Of a stretch of 27,844 nt of DNA, positions 15,266 through 24,279 are shown in pieces. Origin of the DNA: Candidatus Pacearchaeota archaeon CG11_big_fil_rev_8_21_14_0_20_30_13 (GTDB lineage Archaea > Nanobdellota > Nanobdellia > Pacearchaeales > GW2011-AR1); contig PCVV01000045.1 in assembly GCA_002762735.1 (NCBI GenBank), positions 1 to 27,844 on the forward strand, in the 5' to 3' direction. Within the stretch, counting starts at the first letter, position 1. Each line of letters opens with the position of its first letter. The translations under genes and the position numbers were made by a program. The notes beneath the pieces were generated by a model. The model made no database searches. It was not told the DNA's origin and was given only the letters and a program-made list of their open reading frames with translations.

Positions 15266-16138
15266 TTAATAAGTTATCAAAGTTTCATTTAGCAGTTGTT
15301 TGCTAATTGTATTTACCCCAATTTTAATTTTATCTGCTTCAAGTGCGAAACCGATTCCTTCAGAATTTACCAATTTAAAATTATTCATACCTATTACCTT
15401 TCCATCTTTATTTATTAATGGGCCTCCGGAGTTTCCTGGGTTTAGTTGAGCATTTGTTTGAACATATGAACCTGCAGTTCCAAATCCTGTTCTATTTACA
15501 GCAGAAACAATTCCATCTGTTGCGGAGAAACTTAATCCTTCAGGGGTTCCTATTGCAAGAACTTCCTCTCCAACGCCAACATTTTCTGATTTTTCAAGTT
15601 CTAGTAGAGAAGATCCTATATCTGTTTTTATTAGTGCTAAATCCAGATCTTTAATATATCCAATTAATTCTGCATTGTGAAATTTATTATCATTTGTTAC
15701 AATTTGTATCACTTGAGAAATTTCTCCATTTTCATTTTCAAGAACATGTTCATTGGTTACTACATAACCATCAGAAATAAAAAATCCGGATCCAAGAGAT
15801 GAGAGAGTTCTTACAATTACTACAGAACTGATACTTGTTTTTATTAATTCTGAAAAATCTTTACTCGCTTTAATTTTTAGTTTGCTTATTTGGTTATTTG
15901 TATTAGTTAAATTTTTATCTAGAAGACTAATTGAGCGTTTTGTTTCTATTACACTTTGTGCAAGTTCATTTATTTTTCCATTGGCCGAAGTTTGTAATTT
16001 ATAAATTTGATCTTTTAGTTGAGTATTCTCCAAATTTTGCTTTACAATAATCCCATTAAGAAGAATTGCAATTAAAAGGATTGAGGCTAAAACCAATGAA
16101 CTGAACCCTCCAATTATCACCTTATGATGTCTTTTCAT
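15266..16138 (-). CDS. Membrane-anchored trypsin-like (HtrA/DegP-type) serine protease without PDZ
   Basis: 290 aa. A basic start (MKRHHK) is followed by one transmembrane helix (about 8-30), a coiled-coil stalk (about 35-90), and a chymotrypsin-fold protease domain (about 100-280). The catalytic triad is visible: His131 in VVTNEHVL, Asp166 in KDLDLALIKTD and Ser237 in NPGNSGGPL. GSGFFISDGYVVTNEHV and GTPEGL are typical of the DegP/HtrA family. No PDZ domain follows. The signal-anchor topology puts the protease outside the cell membrane, where it may act in surface protein quality control. It is divergent from tRNA-Arg and shares that intergenic AT-rich region. Confidence 0.9.
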   Translation of the reverse strand: MKRHHKVIIGGFSSLVLASILLIAILLNGIIVKQNLENTQLKDQIYKLQTSANGKINELAQSVIETKRSISLLDKNLTNTNNQISKLKIKASKDFSELIKTSISSVVIVRTLSSLGSGFFISDGYVVTNEHVLENENGEISQVIQIVTNDNKFHNAELIGYIKDLDLALIKTDIGSSLLELEKSENVGVGEEVLAIGTPEGLSFSATDGIVSAVNRTGFGTAGSYVQTNAQLNPGNSGGPLINKDGKVIGMNNFKLVNSEGIGFALEADKIKIGVNTISKQLLNETLITY

Positions 16139-16160
16139 AAATTTGAGAAAATATCAAATT

Positions 16161-16169
16161 ATTTAAATA
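16161..16169. promoter_or_regulatory. Near-palindromic TATA box between the protease and tRNA-Arg
   Basis: ATTTAAATA is centred 27 nt upstream of the protease ATG on the minus strand. On the plus strand it lies about 53 nt before tRNA-Arg, so it could also drive the tRNA with a leader of about 25 nt. No better TATA box is visible nearer to the tRNA. Confidence 0.5.
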
Positions 16170-16217
16170 TAATCTTACAAACTAATCTGTTAGTTTTGGC
16201 AAATTTGTTCAAAATTA

Positions 16218-16289
16218 GGGCCTATAGTTCAACGGATAGAATATCGGGTTTCGGCCCCGAAGATCTAGGTTCGATTCCTAGTAGGTTCG
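16218..16289 (+). tRNA. tRNA-Arg (anticodon UCG)
   Basis: 72-nt cloverleaf. The acceptor GGGCCTA (16218-16224) pairs with TAGGTTC (16282-16288) with two G-U pairs, and the discriminator is G16289. D stem GTTC/GAAT (G-U at its base); D loop AACGGATA. Anticodon stem TCGGG/CCCGA with loop TTTCGGC; anticodon TCG at 16251-16253 reads CGA. Variable loop of 4 nt; T stem CTAGG/CCTAG with loop TTCGATT. C35 and G73 fit arginine identity. No intron and no encoded CCA. The permease ATG lies only 6 nt after the discriminator. Confidence 0.95.
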
Positions 16290-16295
16290 TTAAAA

Positions 16296-17432
16296 ATGAA
16301 AGGTGAAATAAGGAATTATTTAATTGCTTCCTCAATCTTAATTGGAAGTTGTATTGGAGCAGGAGTTTTGGGTATTCCCTATGTTGCTTCAAAATCTGGA
16401 TTTTTAATTGCACTTTTTTACATCTTTTTCGTCGGGGGGATAATCCTTTTGATTAATCTTTATTTGGGAGAGGTTGCTCTAAGAACAAACGGAACTCATC
16501 AATTGAGCGGATATACTGAAAAATATCTTGGGACAAAATGGAGGAAATTAATGGAATTTGCTTTTATTTTTGGGGTGTATTCTGCTATTGTTGCATATTT
16601 AATTGGGATGGGGGAAAGCTTGAGTTTTCTCATTTTCAAAACACTTGATTATTCTATTTATTTTGGAATTTTTTCTGGTTTTGTAATGATGTTCCTTTTA
16701 TGGAAAGGAGTTCAAGGTCTTAAAAGATTTGAAAAATTTGGGGTGATAATCGTACTTGCACTTTTGATGTTTATTCTTATTCTTTTTACTCCGCTTATTT
16801 ATATAGAAAATTTAAGTTACCTTAACTTTCAAAATATTTTTTTGCCATTTGGAGTTGTGTTATTTGCCCTTCTTTCATTCTCTGCAATTCCTTTGGTAGT
16901 TCATGTTTTAAGAAAGAAAAAAAATCTTTTAAAAAAAGTAATAATTACCAGTTCAGTTGTTTCAATAATCTTTTATTCTTTATTCGCTTTTGTTGTTGTG
17001 GGATTTAAAGGAGGAGGAACTCCAGAAATCGCAACTCTTACTCTTGGAGCAATTTTTATTTTTTTGGGTCTATTTACAATGTTTACCTCTTATCTTTCAA
17101 TTGGTAATGCTCTCGAAGAAAATTTTAAATTTGATAATCTTATGAAAAAGAAAAAATCATGGTTTTTAGCTTCGGTGATTCCCGTTGCAATTTATATTTT
17201 AATTAGTTTCACAAATCTTTTTTCATTTACAAAAGTACTCTCTATCGGGGGAATTATTTCTGGAGGCCTTACAGCAATTTTAATTTTGTTTATGGCAAAA
17301 AGTGCAAAAAAGAAAAATGATAGAAAACCAGAGTATTCCATTCCCCTAAATTGGATAATAATCATCTTTGCGATCCTGGTATTTGGTATTGGAGTCGTGA
17401 GGGAAGTTCTAAGTATTTTTGGAAAGGCGTGA
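16296..17432 (+). CDS. Amino acid permease (AAAP/aromatic permease-like)
   Basis: 378-aa integral membrane protein with about 11 hydrophobic helices. The first helix contains GSCIGAGVLGIPYVASKSGF, the unwound G-x-G helix-1 motif of APC-superfamily amino acid transporters of the AAAP/HAAAP branch (tyrosine/tryptophan permease-like). It should import an amino acid with a cation or proton; the substrate cannot be read from sequence. The only reasonable start is the ATG at 16296, because the helix-1 motif begins about 20 residues later. No TATA box is seen at the usual spacing, as that position lies inside the tRNA, so it is probably co-transcribed with tRNA-Arg. It is followed directly by the gatD promoter. 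Confidence 0.85.
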   Translation: MKGEIRNYLIASSILIGSCIGAGVLGIPYVASKSGFLIALFYIFFVGGIILLINLYLGEVALRTNGTHQLSGYTEKYLGTKWRKLMEFAFIFGVYSAIVAYLIGMGESLSFLIFKTLDYSIYFGIFSGFVMMFLLWKGVQGLKRFEKFGVIIVLALLMFILILFTPLIYIENLSYLNFQNIFLPFGVVLFALLSFSAIPLVVHVLRKKKNLLKKVIITSSVVSIIFYSLFAFVVVGFKGGGTPEIATLTLGAIFIFLGLFTMFTSYLSIGNALEENFKFDNLMKKKKSWFLASVIPVAIYILISFTNLFSFTKVLSIGGIISGGLTAILILFMAKSAKKKNDRKPEYSIPLNWIIIIFAILVFGIGVVREVLSIFGKA

Positions 17433-17462
17433 ACCAACATATTTTTAACTCTCTGAAGATTT
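17433..17462 (+). promoter_or_regulatory. gatD copy of a 30-bp promoter element shared with gatE
   Basis: The element begins ACCAACATATTTTTAACT and continues to 17462. It matches 19448-19477 upstream of gatE at 28 of 30 positions, and both copies start exactly 38 nt before the ATG. It contains the TATA-like core (CATATTTTTA) at the spacing seen for other genes, plus a conserved segment between TATA and the start. Confidence 0.75.
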
Positions 17463-17470
17463 ATTTTAAA

Positions 17471-18745
17471 ATGGAAATAGACCAGAATTTTGGGAATCTT
17501 GTTCAATTAGAACGAGGAAAAGAAATCTATGAGGGAATATTGCTTCCTAGTCCAGAAAATGGAATTGTTCTTCTTAAACTTGAAAATGGTTATAATATTG
17601 GATTTAATAAAAAGGAAATTTTAAAACTTAAACTTTTAAAAAAAATTTCTGAAAAAGAAAAAGACTTTAATTTTGAAATCTCAAAAGATAAACCAAATGT
17701 TGCAATGGTAATTCTTGGAGGAACAATCGCTGCTCGTTTGAATCCTCTAAAAGGGGGAGTTGATTGGTTAGACACTCCAGAAAGTTTGTTTAAATTTTAT
17801 CCTGAAATTTTTGAAAAAGTAAATGTGGTGAAAGTTGAAGTTCCATTTATGAAAGCATCAGAGGATATGGATTATAAAGATTGGCAAAAAATTGCCAGAG
17901 TTGTCGAAACACTTTTGAATGATTCTAATGTTAAGGGGATTATTGTTACGCACGGAACTGATTTTTTGCATTATACTTCTGCTGCACTTTCATTTTTTTT
18001 AAGAAATTTGAACAAACCAGTAGTTTTAACTTATTCTCAGCGTTCAATTGATAGAGCTTCTAGTGATGCTAACTTGAATTTGCAGTGTTCTGCTCTTGTT
18101 GCAATCTCGAATCTTGCCGAAATTGTTTTAGTTGGACACGCATCTACAAATGATGATTTTTGTAATGTAATGCGAGGAACCAAAGTCAGAAAATTACATG
18201 CTTCGCGTAGAGATGCGTTTAAAGCGGTTAATGATGAACCAATTGCGAGGGTTTATCCAGAAAGGTTGGAAATTTTAAATTCATATCATCCTAGAAATAA
18301 AGATAAACCTAAACTAGATTTAAAGTTTGAAGAGAAAGTTGCTTTGGTTAAAGTTTATCCAGGTCAAGATCCGGGTATTCTAGATTATTATTTGAAAAAT
18401 AAATACAAAGGAATTATTTTAGAGATGTCTGGGCTTGGGCATGCACCAACCTCCCGTGCGCGTTTGGGCTGGACGAAAAAACTAAAAGAGGTTCAAAATA
18501 AAGGTTTGACCATTTGTGCTTCTGCCCAAACTATTTTTGGATGTTTGAATCCAATGGTTTATTCGAATGGACGTGAAATGCTTGAAACTGGAATAATCTA
18601 TCTTGAAGATATGCTTTCCGAAACGGCTTTTGTAAAATTAGGGTGGGTGTTAGGACATAAAGAATGGAACTTTTCAAGAGACAAGATCAAAGAAAAAATG
18701 TTGGAAAATTTTGCAGGTGAATTCAATAAGAGATTAATTGAATAG
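17471..18745 (+). CDS. gatD: Glu-tRNA(Gln) amidotransferase subunit D
   Basis: Glutaminase (L-asparaginase-family) subunit of the archaeal GatDE amidotransferase, supplying ammonia to convert Glu-tRNA(Gln) to Gln-tRNA(Gln); 424 aa. The N-terminal small beta domain (about 1-70) precedes the asparaginase core. Catalytic residues visible: Thr85 in ILGGTIAAR, Thr163-Asp164 in THGTDFLHYTS, and Lys241 in GTKVRKLHASRRDAF, matching the family's Thr-Thr-Asp-Lys set. GQDPGILDYYL and EMSGLGHAPT are also typical. A longer frame runs upstream from 17351 through the permease gene. The ATG at 17471 is chosen because it matches the family start and lies 38 nt after the start of the shared promoter element. 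Its partner gatE is about 0.7 kb downstream, beyond two minus-strand genes. Confidence 0.96.
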   Translation: MEIDQNFGNLVQLERGKEIYEGILLPSPENGIVLLKLENGYNIGFNKKEILKLKLLKKISEKEKDFNFEISKDKPNVAMVILGGTIAARLNPLKGGVDWLDTPESLFKFYPEIFEKVNVVKVEVPFMKASEDMDYKDWQKIARVVETLLNDSNVKGIIVTHGTDFLHYTSAALSFFLRNLNKPVVLTYSQRSIDRASSDANLNLQCSALVAISNLAEIVLVGHASTNDDFCNVMRGTKVRKLHASRRDAFKAVNDEPIARVYPERLEILNSYHPRNKDKPKLDLKFEEKVALVKVYPGQDPGILDYYLKNKYKGIILEMSGLGHAPTSRARLGWTKKLKEVQNKGLTICASAQTIFGCLNPMVYSNGREMLETGIIYLEDMLSETAFVKLGWVLGHKEWNFSRDKIKEKMLENFAGEFNKRLIE

Positions 18746-18746
18746 T

Positions 18747-18983
18747 TCAATTCCAAATTTCTTTGTAAATTCTTTTATAATCTTGTGCAGCAGTCTTATT
18801 TATCTTACTGTAATAATCAATTAATTTGTCGAATTGCTTTTTTAAAATTGGATGCATGAGATAATCTATGAACCTCTCTATTTCATGCTGATTTGAAAAA
18901 TTATCTTTTATTAGATTATCAATTTCTTTATCTATCTTTGGAATTAAAAGTTTAATTTCTCCTAATATTTTTTCAAGTTTCAT
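18747..18983 (-). CDS. Small helical hypothetical protein
   Basis: 78-aa all-helical soluble protein that I do not recognise (KLEKILGEIKLLIPKIDKEI, then RFIDYLMHPILKKQFDKLIDYY). It starts 8 nt after the stop of the DUF1003 gene on the same strand, without a clear Shine-Dalgarno, so it probably forms a two-gene operon. It ends 1 nt from the convergent gatD stop. Confidence 0.6.
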   Translation of the reverse strand: MKLEKILGEIKLLIPKIDKEIDNLIKDNFSNQHEIERFIDYLMHPILKKQFDKLIDYYSKINKTAAQDYKRIYKEIWN

Positions 18984-18991
18984 GTAAAAAA

Positions 18992-19396
18992 TTATTTAGT
19001 TTTTATTTCAATTTTTTCAATTGATCTTTTTATTTCTTCAATTTCTCTTTCAGCTTTTCTATTTACTGCATAATCATATTCTGCTCTTTGTCTGTCTCTT
19101 TCATTTTCTCTATTTTGACTCATTAAAATTATTGGAGCTTGGAAAGCTGCAAGGGAGGAAAGAACTAAATTCAATAAAATGAAGGGATAGGGATCCCAAG
19201 ATTGATATTCTAACCAAATTACATTTGTCATCATCCAAAGTACAAGAAATATAAGAAATCCGATAATAAAGCTCCAACTTCCCGCAATTTTTGTAAGTCT
19301 ATCTGCAGCTCTTTGACCTTTGGTCGTTGGAAGAGAATTTGGATGTGTTATAGGGATAATTTTCTTTACTTTTTTATCTTGCTCTTTTTTTGGCAT
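18992..19396 (-). CDS. DUF1003 membrane protein
   Basis: 134 aa matching the DUF1003 pattern. GQRAADRLTKIAGSWSFII leads into the first transmembrane helix (about 42-60). WDPYPFILLNLVLSSLAAFQAPIIL forms the second, and SQNRENERDRQRAEYDYAVNRKAE follows as the highly conserved cytoplasmic segment (listed by its key residues SQNR, DR, AEYDY and N). The function of the family is unknown. It is transcribed divergently from gatE; a TATA box on the minus strand lies about 27 nt before the ATG. The 78-aa gene follows in the same direction. Confidence 0.9.
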   Translation of the reverse strand: MPKKEQDKKVKKIIPITHPNSLPTTKGQRAADRLTKIAGSWSFIIGFLIFLVLWMMTNVIWLEYQSWDPYPFILLNLVLSSLAAFQAPIILMSQNRENERDRQRAEYDYAVNRKAEREIEEIKRSIEKIEIKTK

Positions 19397-19418
19397 ATGT
19401 TCTCTTAGTTAAAGTCGG

Positions 19419-19427
19419 TTATAAATT
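19419..19427 (-). promoter_or_regulatory. TATA box of the DUF1003 gene
   Basis: AATTTATAA on the minus strand, centred about 27 nt before the DUF1003 ATG. It lies 21 bp from the gatE promoter element on the other strand. Confidence 0.55.
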
Positions 19428-19447
19428 TTTTGATGGATTTCTTTTTG

Positions 19448-19477
19448 ACCAACATATTTTTAACTATCTAAAGATTT
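19448..19477 (+). promoter_or_regulatory. gatE copy of the 30-bp promoter element shared with gatD
   Basis: Begins ACCAACATATTTTTAACT and runs to 19477, with two mismatches to the gatD copy at 17433-17462. It starts 38 nt before the gatE ATG at 19486, the same distance as in gatD. Confidence 0.75.
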
Positions 19478-19485
19478 GTCCTGGA

Positions 19486-20928
<1,443 letters not shown>

Positions 20929-20955
20929 TTTTTTAGGGGTTACACTTTCGAAAAG

Positions 20956-20961
20956 TTTATA
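20956..20961 (+). promoter_or_regulatory. TATA box of the 155-aa gene
   Basis: TTTATA is centred 26-27 nt before the second ATG (20985) and about 20 nt before the first (20979). The usual spacing favours 20985. Confidence 0.45.
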
Positions 20962-20984
20962 AGTTATAAAATTTTGAAATGAGC

Positions 20985-21452
20985 ATGAACAAGAAAGATA
21001 ATCGTTTGCAATGTGAGATTGATAATTTTAAAAATGTAGAGTCCTATAAAAATAGTTGCAACGAAGAAGATCAAGCAACTAATGAAATTAATCCCCTTGA
21101 TGGAAGAAGATATTATGATCTTCCAGATTTTATAATCAATCTTTTGGATATCCAAATTAGGAAGCCTTTTCCCCATTTGAAGTCAATAAATCCCTTTAAG
21201 GATAATGAATTTATAAAATACCAATTTAGTTTAGCCAAAATGGATCTTTCTTATAATAAAATGTCTCAAAACAATTACTCTTTAGAAAAAGATAATGCTC
21301 TAGCTCTTTTTAAAAGGATGGATAAATCAAGAATCTCTTTAGATCTTCTTAATTATGCGGGGGGATTTAATTCTGCTTTGGAACAAATTGAAAAAGAAAA
21401 TAAACATCAAATGAATAGATCTTTAGGTCAAAAACATTTTGCCAGTTTTTAG
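20985..21452 (+). CDS. Hypothetical protein
   Basis: Unrecognised soluble, polar protein, 155 aa from the ATG at 20985 (157 aa from 20979). The first 40 residues look disordered and rich in Asn, Asp, Glu and Lys. A central patch, LDGRRYYDLPDFIINLLDIQIRKPFPHLKS, looks like the most ordered part. The rest is Asn/Lys-rich and helical. A TATA box upstream supports expression. It is convergent with gatB (39-nt gap with T-rich sequence). No functional motif was found. Confidence 0.6.
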   Translation: MNKKDNRLQCEIDNFKNVESYKNSCNEEDQATNEINPLDGRRYYDLPDFIINLLDIQIRKPFPHLKSINPFKDNEFIKYQFSLAKMDLSYNKMSQNNYSLEKDNALALFKRMDKSRISLDLLNYAGGFNSALEQIEKENKHQMNRSLGQKHFASF

Positions 21453-21491
21453 AAAATTTTCTCCTCTTCCAATAATCTTTTGGATAATCAA

Positions 21492-22847
21492 TCATTTTAA
21501 TAATTTTTCTAAGATCTCTTTAGCTTTTTTATAATCAGCCCTTTTTTGAGATTCTTTCATTACTTGTCCAATTAAAAAATTAATGGAATTTTTTTCTCCT
21601 TTTTTGTAATCTTCCATGGCTTTTGGATTTTCTTTTAAAATTTTTTTTGCAATATTTTCAATTTCTTTTAAGTCTTCAATTACAGGGCCTTTTTTGATCT
21701 CTTCTTTAGGAGAATAGGATCTTTCTTTCCAACTTCTTAAAATGTCTTTTGCTTGGAGTTCGGTTATCTTCTTTTCTTCTACGGCCTTTAGTAATTCTAC
21801 AAAATGTTCAATTTGAACATCTATTTCATCTAATCCTTTTTTGTTATAATTTAAGAAACCCAACAACTCAATGGTAACCCAAGGAATTGCAAGTTCTGGT
21901 TTGACTTTCTTTATTGATTCTTCAAAAAATTCGGCAATTTCTATTTTTTTTGTCAGAAGTTCTGCAACTTTTTTGTCTATTTTGTAAGTTTTAATTAATT
22001 TTTTTAACTTTTCTTGGGGAGTCTCAGGAATACTTTTTCTTATTTTTTCAATTTCACTTTTTTTTAGATTTATTTCGGGTAGATCCGGATCACTAATAAA
22101 TCTGTAATCTTGAGCATTATCTTTAGTTCTCATAAGTTTTGTGGTTTTACTTTTCTCGTCGTATGTTCTGGTCTCTTCCACCTTTGGGAGTTCTTTTTTC
22201 TGCCTTTCGACTTCCACCTCAATTGCTTCTTTTATTTTTTTTATAGAATTTATATTTTTCATTTCAATTCTTTTTCCTCCAGAAATTGAAACATTCACAT
22301 CTGCTTTTATTCCAGATTTTTTATCTATAACTTTTACATAACTCAAAGCAATTATCAAATTTTTTAACCATTCAGTCACTTCTTCACTGTCTTTAAAATC
22401 TGGTTCTGTTACAATTTCTATTAGCGGGCTTCCCGAACGATTATAATCTACCTCTCCGGTTTCAGGGTTCCATGCTGCAGGATCTTCCTCAAGATGGCAT
22501 TCTCTTATCCTTATTCCCATAAAATTTCCATTTTCTCCATTGGGAATTGAATGTGGCCCAGACATAGTACTTTGGAATCCTTTTGGAAGGTCTGGCCATG
22601 AGTAGTGTTTTCTCTGCCAGAGAAGTTTTTCATTTATTTTGCATCCTAAGATTAAGGCAATTTCTATTGATTTTTTAATTGCTTCATAATTTGGAAGAAT
22701 AGGTTTTGATCCTGGTTGTCCTGTGCATATTGGACATACATTGGTATTTGGCTGGCTTTCTTTTTTTCCGTGTTCAGATTTACATTTGCAGAATAATTTT
22801 TCGTTAGTTAGAAGGTATCCATGAATCTCAAGTCCAATCTTTACCAT
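21492..22847 (-). CDS. gatB: Asp-tRNA(Asn)/Glu-tRNA(Gln) amidotransferase subunit B
   Basis: tRNA-binding and kinase subunit of GatCAB, which amidates Asp-tRNA(Asn) and, in many bacteria, Glu-tRNA(Gln); 451 aa from the ATG at 22847. The family start MVKIGLEIHGYL is followed by the zinc-binding cysteines (FCKCKSEH, VCPICTGQPG), KHYSWPDLPKGFQ, RECHLEEDPA, YNRSGSPLIEIVTEPD and RFISDPDLPEI. A helical domain and a C-terminal YqeY domain (INFLIGQVMKESQKRADYKKA) complete it. A longer frame upstream to 22904 adds 19 residues not found in the family; a TATA-like box at 22868-22875 lies about 24 nt before the ATG at 22847. Divergent from aspS. Confidence 0.96.
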   Translation of the reverse strand: MVKIGLEIHGYLLTNEKLFCKCKSEHGKKESQPNTNVCPICTGQPGSKPILPNYEAIKKSIEIALILGCKINEKLLWQRKHYSWPDLPKGFQSTMSGPHSIPNGENGNFMGIRIRECHLEEDPAAWNPETGEVDYNRSGSPLIEIVTEPDFKDSEEVTEWLKNLIIALSYVKVIDKKSGIKADVNVSISGGKRIEMKNINSIKKIKEAIEVEVERQKKELPKVEETRTYDEKSKTTKLMRTKDNAQDYRFISDPDLPEINLKKSEIEKIRKSIPETPQEKLKKLIKTYKIDKKVAELLTKKIEIAEFFEESIKKVKPELAIPWVTIELLGFLNYNKKGLDEIDVQIEHFVELLKAVEEKKITELQAKDILRSWKERSYSPKEEIKKGPVIEDLKEIENIAKKILKENPKAMEDYKKGEKNSINFLIGQVMKESQKRADYKKAKEILEKLLK

Positions 22848-22867
22848 GTCTAAAAAAGATAAAACAA

Positions 22868-22875
22868 GTTTATTA
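22868..22875 (-). promoter_or_regulatory. TATA-like box of gatB
   Basis: TAATAAAC on the minus strand, about 24 nt before the ATG at 22847. It supports the shorter gatB start. Confidence 0.45.
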
Positions 22876-22903
22876 AATTGTTGGATTTCATACATCGAAA
22901 TCA

Positions 22904-22912
22904 TTATAAATA
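22904..22912 (+). promoter_or_regulatory. TATA box of aspS
   Basis: TTATAAATA is centred about 24 nt before the aspS ATG at 22932, in the 84-bp divergent gatB-aspS region. Confidence 0.55.
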
Positions 22913-22931
22913 AGTTAAATTATAAATTTAA

Positions 22932-24242
22932 ATGTCAAAAGATTTAGACTTTGGAGAATTTAGTAAGAAGAGAACTTATGTTGCAGATGTTTTTAATTTA
23001 GAAGAAGGAAAAGAAGTTGAACTTGCTGGATGGGTTTATGATACTCGTGCATTAGGGAAAATTCGTTTTTTGATGTTAAGAGATATTAGTGGAGTTGCTC
23101 AAATTGTAGCCGTTAAGGGAAAATCGGATGAAAATTCTTTTAGTTTGATGGATAATATTTCAAGAGAATCTGTAATTTATGTTAAAGGAGAAATTAAAAA
23201 TTCGGCTCAAGCTCCAGGAGGGAAGGAAATTATTCCTCATGAAATGAAATTAATATCAAGAGCAGATGAACTTCCAATTGATGTTGCGGATTATTCAAAA
23301 ACAGAGCTTCCTAAAAGATTAGATTACCGATTTTTGGATTTGCATAGAAAATCAATTCAAGCAATTTTCAAAATTCAATCTACTATGATGCAAGCTTTTA
23401 GAGAATTTATGGTTTCAAATGGAGCAATTGAGGCACAATTTCCTTCGATAATTGGATCTTCTTCTGAAGGTGGAACTGAGCTCTTCGAAGCAAATTACTT
23501 TGGTAAGAAAGCATTTCTTTCACAGAGTTGTCAATTATACAAACAAATGCTTGCCTGCTCAATGGAAAAAGTATTTACTATTTTTACAGTTTGGAGGGCG
23601 GAAAAACATAATACCGTGAGGCATTTAAATGAAGCAAGACAGTTTGATTATGAACAAGCTTTTGCGGATGAGTTTGTGGTGATGGAATTTCTTGGTGAAG
23701 TTGTGAAATATATTATAAAAAAAGTTTTGAAAGAAAATAAAAAAGAGCTTGAAATTTTAGAAGTAAAACTTAAAGTTCCGAAAATAAAATACATGACTTT
23801 TAAAGAAGCGAAAGAAATCGTTGAAAAAGAAAAAGCTCATTGCGGTGATGATGATTTAAGTACTGAAGCAGAGAAAAAGCTAGGAGAACTTTTTTCAGAT
23901 ACAATTATTTTTGTTCATGATTGGCCAATTAAAGGGAAACCTTTTTACATAATGCCCAAGGGAGAAGGTCTTTCTGGAGGATTTGATGCGATTTATAACG
24001 GGATGGAAATAAGTTCCGGAGGGCAAAGAGTTCATATCCCAGAAATTCTTGAAAAACAATTAAGAGAAAGAAATTTGGATCCCCTCGATTTCAAAAGTTA
24101 TATAGATTCATTCAGATATGGAGCCCCTCCTCATGCCGGTTGGGGAATGGGTCTTGAAAGATTGACTATGCTTATTCTAGGAATTCAGAATATTCGAGAA
24201 GTAGTTCTTTTCCCAAGAGATAGGGAGAGACTAACTCCTTAA
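22932..24242 (+). CDS. aspS: Aspartyl-tRNA synthetase, archaeal type, probably non-discriminating
   Basis: Class IIb synthetase, 436 aa. The N-terminal OB-fold anticodon domain contains AGWVYDTRALGKIRFLMLRD. The catalytic core contains STMMQAFREFM, GGTELFEANYFGKKAFLSQS, motif 2 FTVWRAEKHNTVRHLNEARQFDYE, and motif 3 GMGLERLTMLILGIQNIREVVLFPRDRERLTP (key residues GxGxER and FPRD). In archaeal AspRS two OB-fold positions separate discriminating (Trp26/Lys85 in Thermococcus) from non-discriminating enzymes (Pro at the second). Here they are Tyr36 and Pro95 (QAPGG), so acceptance of tRNA-Asn is likely. That fits the adjacent gatB and gatCA genes, which would amidate the Asp-tRNA(Asn). It has its own TATA box. 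Confidence 0.95.
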   Translation: MSKDLDFGEFSKKRTYVADVFNLEEGKEVELAGWVYDTRALGKIRFLMLRDISGVAQIVAVKGKSDENSFSLMDNISRESVIYVKGEIKNSAQAPGGKEIIPHEMKLISRADELPIDVADYSKTELPKRLDYRFLDLHRKSIQAIFKIQSTMMQAFREFMVSNGAIEAQFPSIIGSSSEGGTELFEANYFGKKAFLSQSCQLYKQMLACSMEKVFTIFTVWRAEKHNTVRHLNEARQFDYEQAFADEFVVMEFLGEVVKYIIKKVLKENKKELEILEVKLKVPKIKYMTFKEAKEIVEKEKAHCGDDDLSTEAEKKLGELFSDTIIFVHDWPIKGKPFYIMPKGEGLSGGFDAIYNGMEISSGGQRVHIPEILEKQLRERNLDPLDFKSYIDSFRYGAPPHAGWGMGLERLTMLILGIQNIREVVLFPRDRERLTP

Positions 24243-24250
24243 TGAAAATT

Positions 24251-24259
24251 CTTATAAAT
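24251..24259 (+). promoter_or_regulatory. TATA box of the gatC-gatA-AlaX operon
   Basis: CTTATAAAT is centred about 25 nt before the gatC ATG at 24280. The operon is therefore transcribed separately from aspS. Confidence 0.6.
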
Positions 24260-24279
24260 TAAGAATACTAGTTATTAAC

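Noticed and set aside
16124..16306. 60-residue plus-strand open frame over the tRNA
   Set aside because: It covers the tRNA-Arg cloverleaf and non-coding promoter sequence and shows no coding character.
16296..16320. GGTG just after the permease ATG as a Shine-Dalgarno for a downstream start
   Set aside because: No later Met precedes the conserved helix-1 motif, so a shorter protein would lose part of the transporter core.
17351..17470. Longer N-terminus for gatD starting in the permease gene
   Set aside because: It overlaps the permease coding region and adds 40 residues absent from GatD; the shared promoter element and family start point to 17471.
19390..19485. Longer N-terminus for gatE
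   Set aside because: It overlaps the divergent DUF1003 promoter and the shared promoter element; the GatE family sequence begins at 19486.
22848..22904. 19 extra N-terminal residues for gatB
   Set aside because: GatB proteins begin with the KIGLEIH segment, and a TATA-like box sits at the proper distance from the ATG at 22847.
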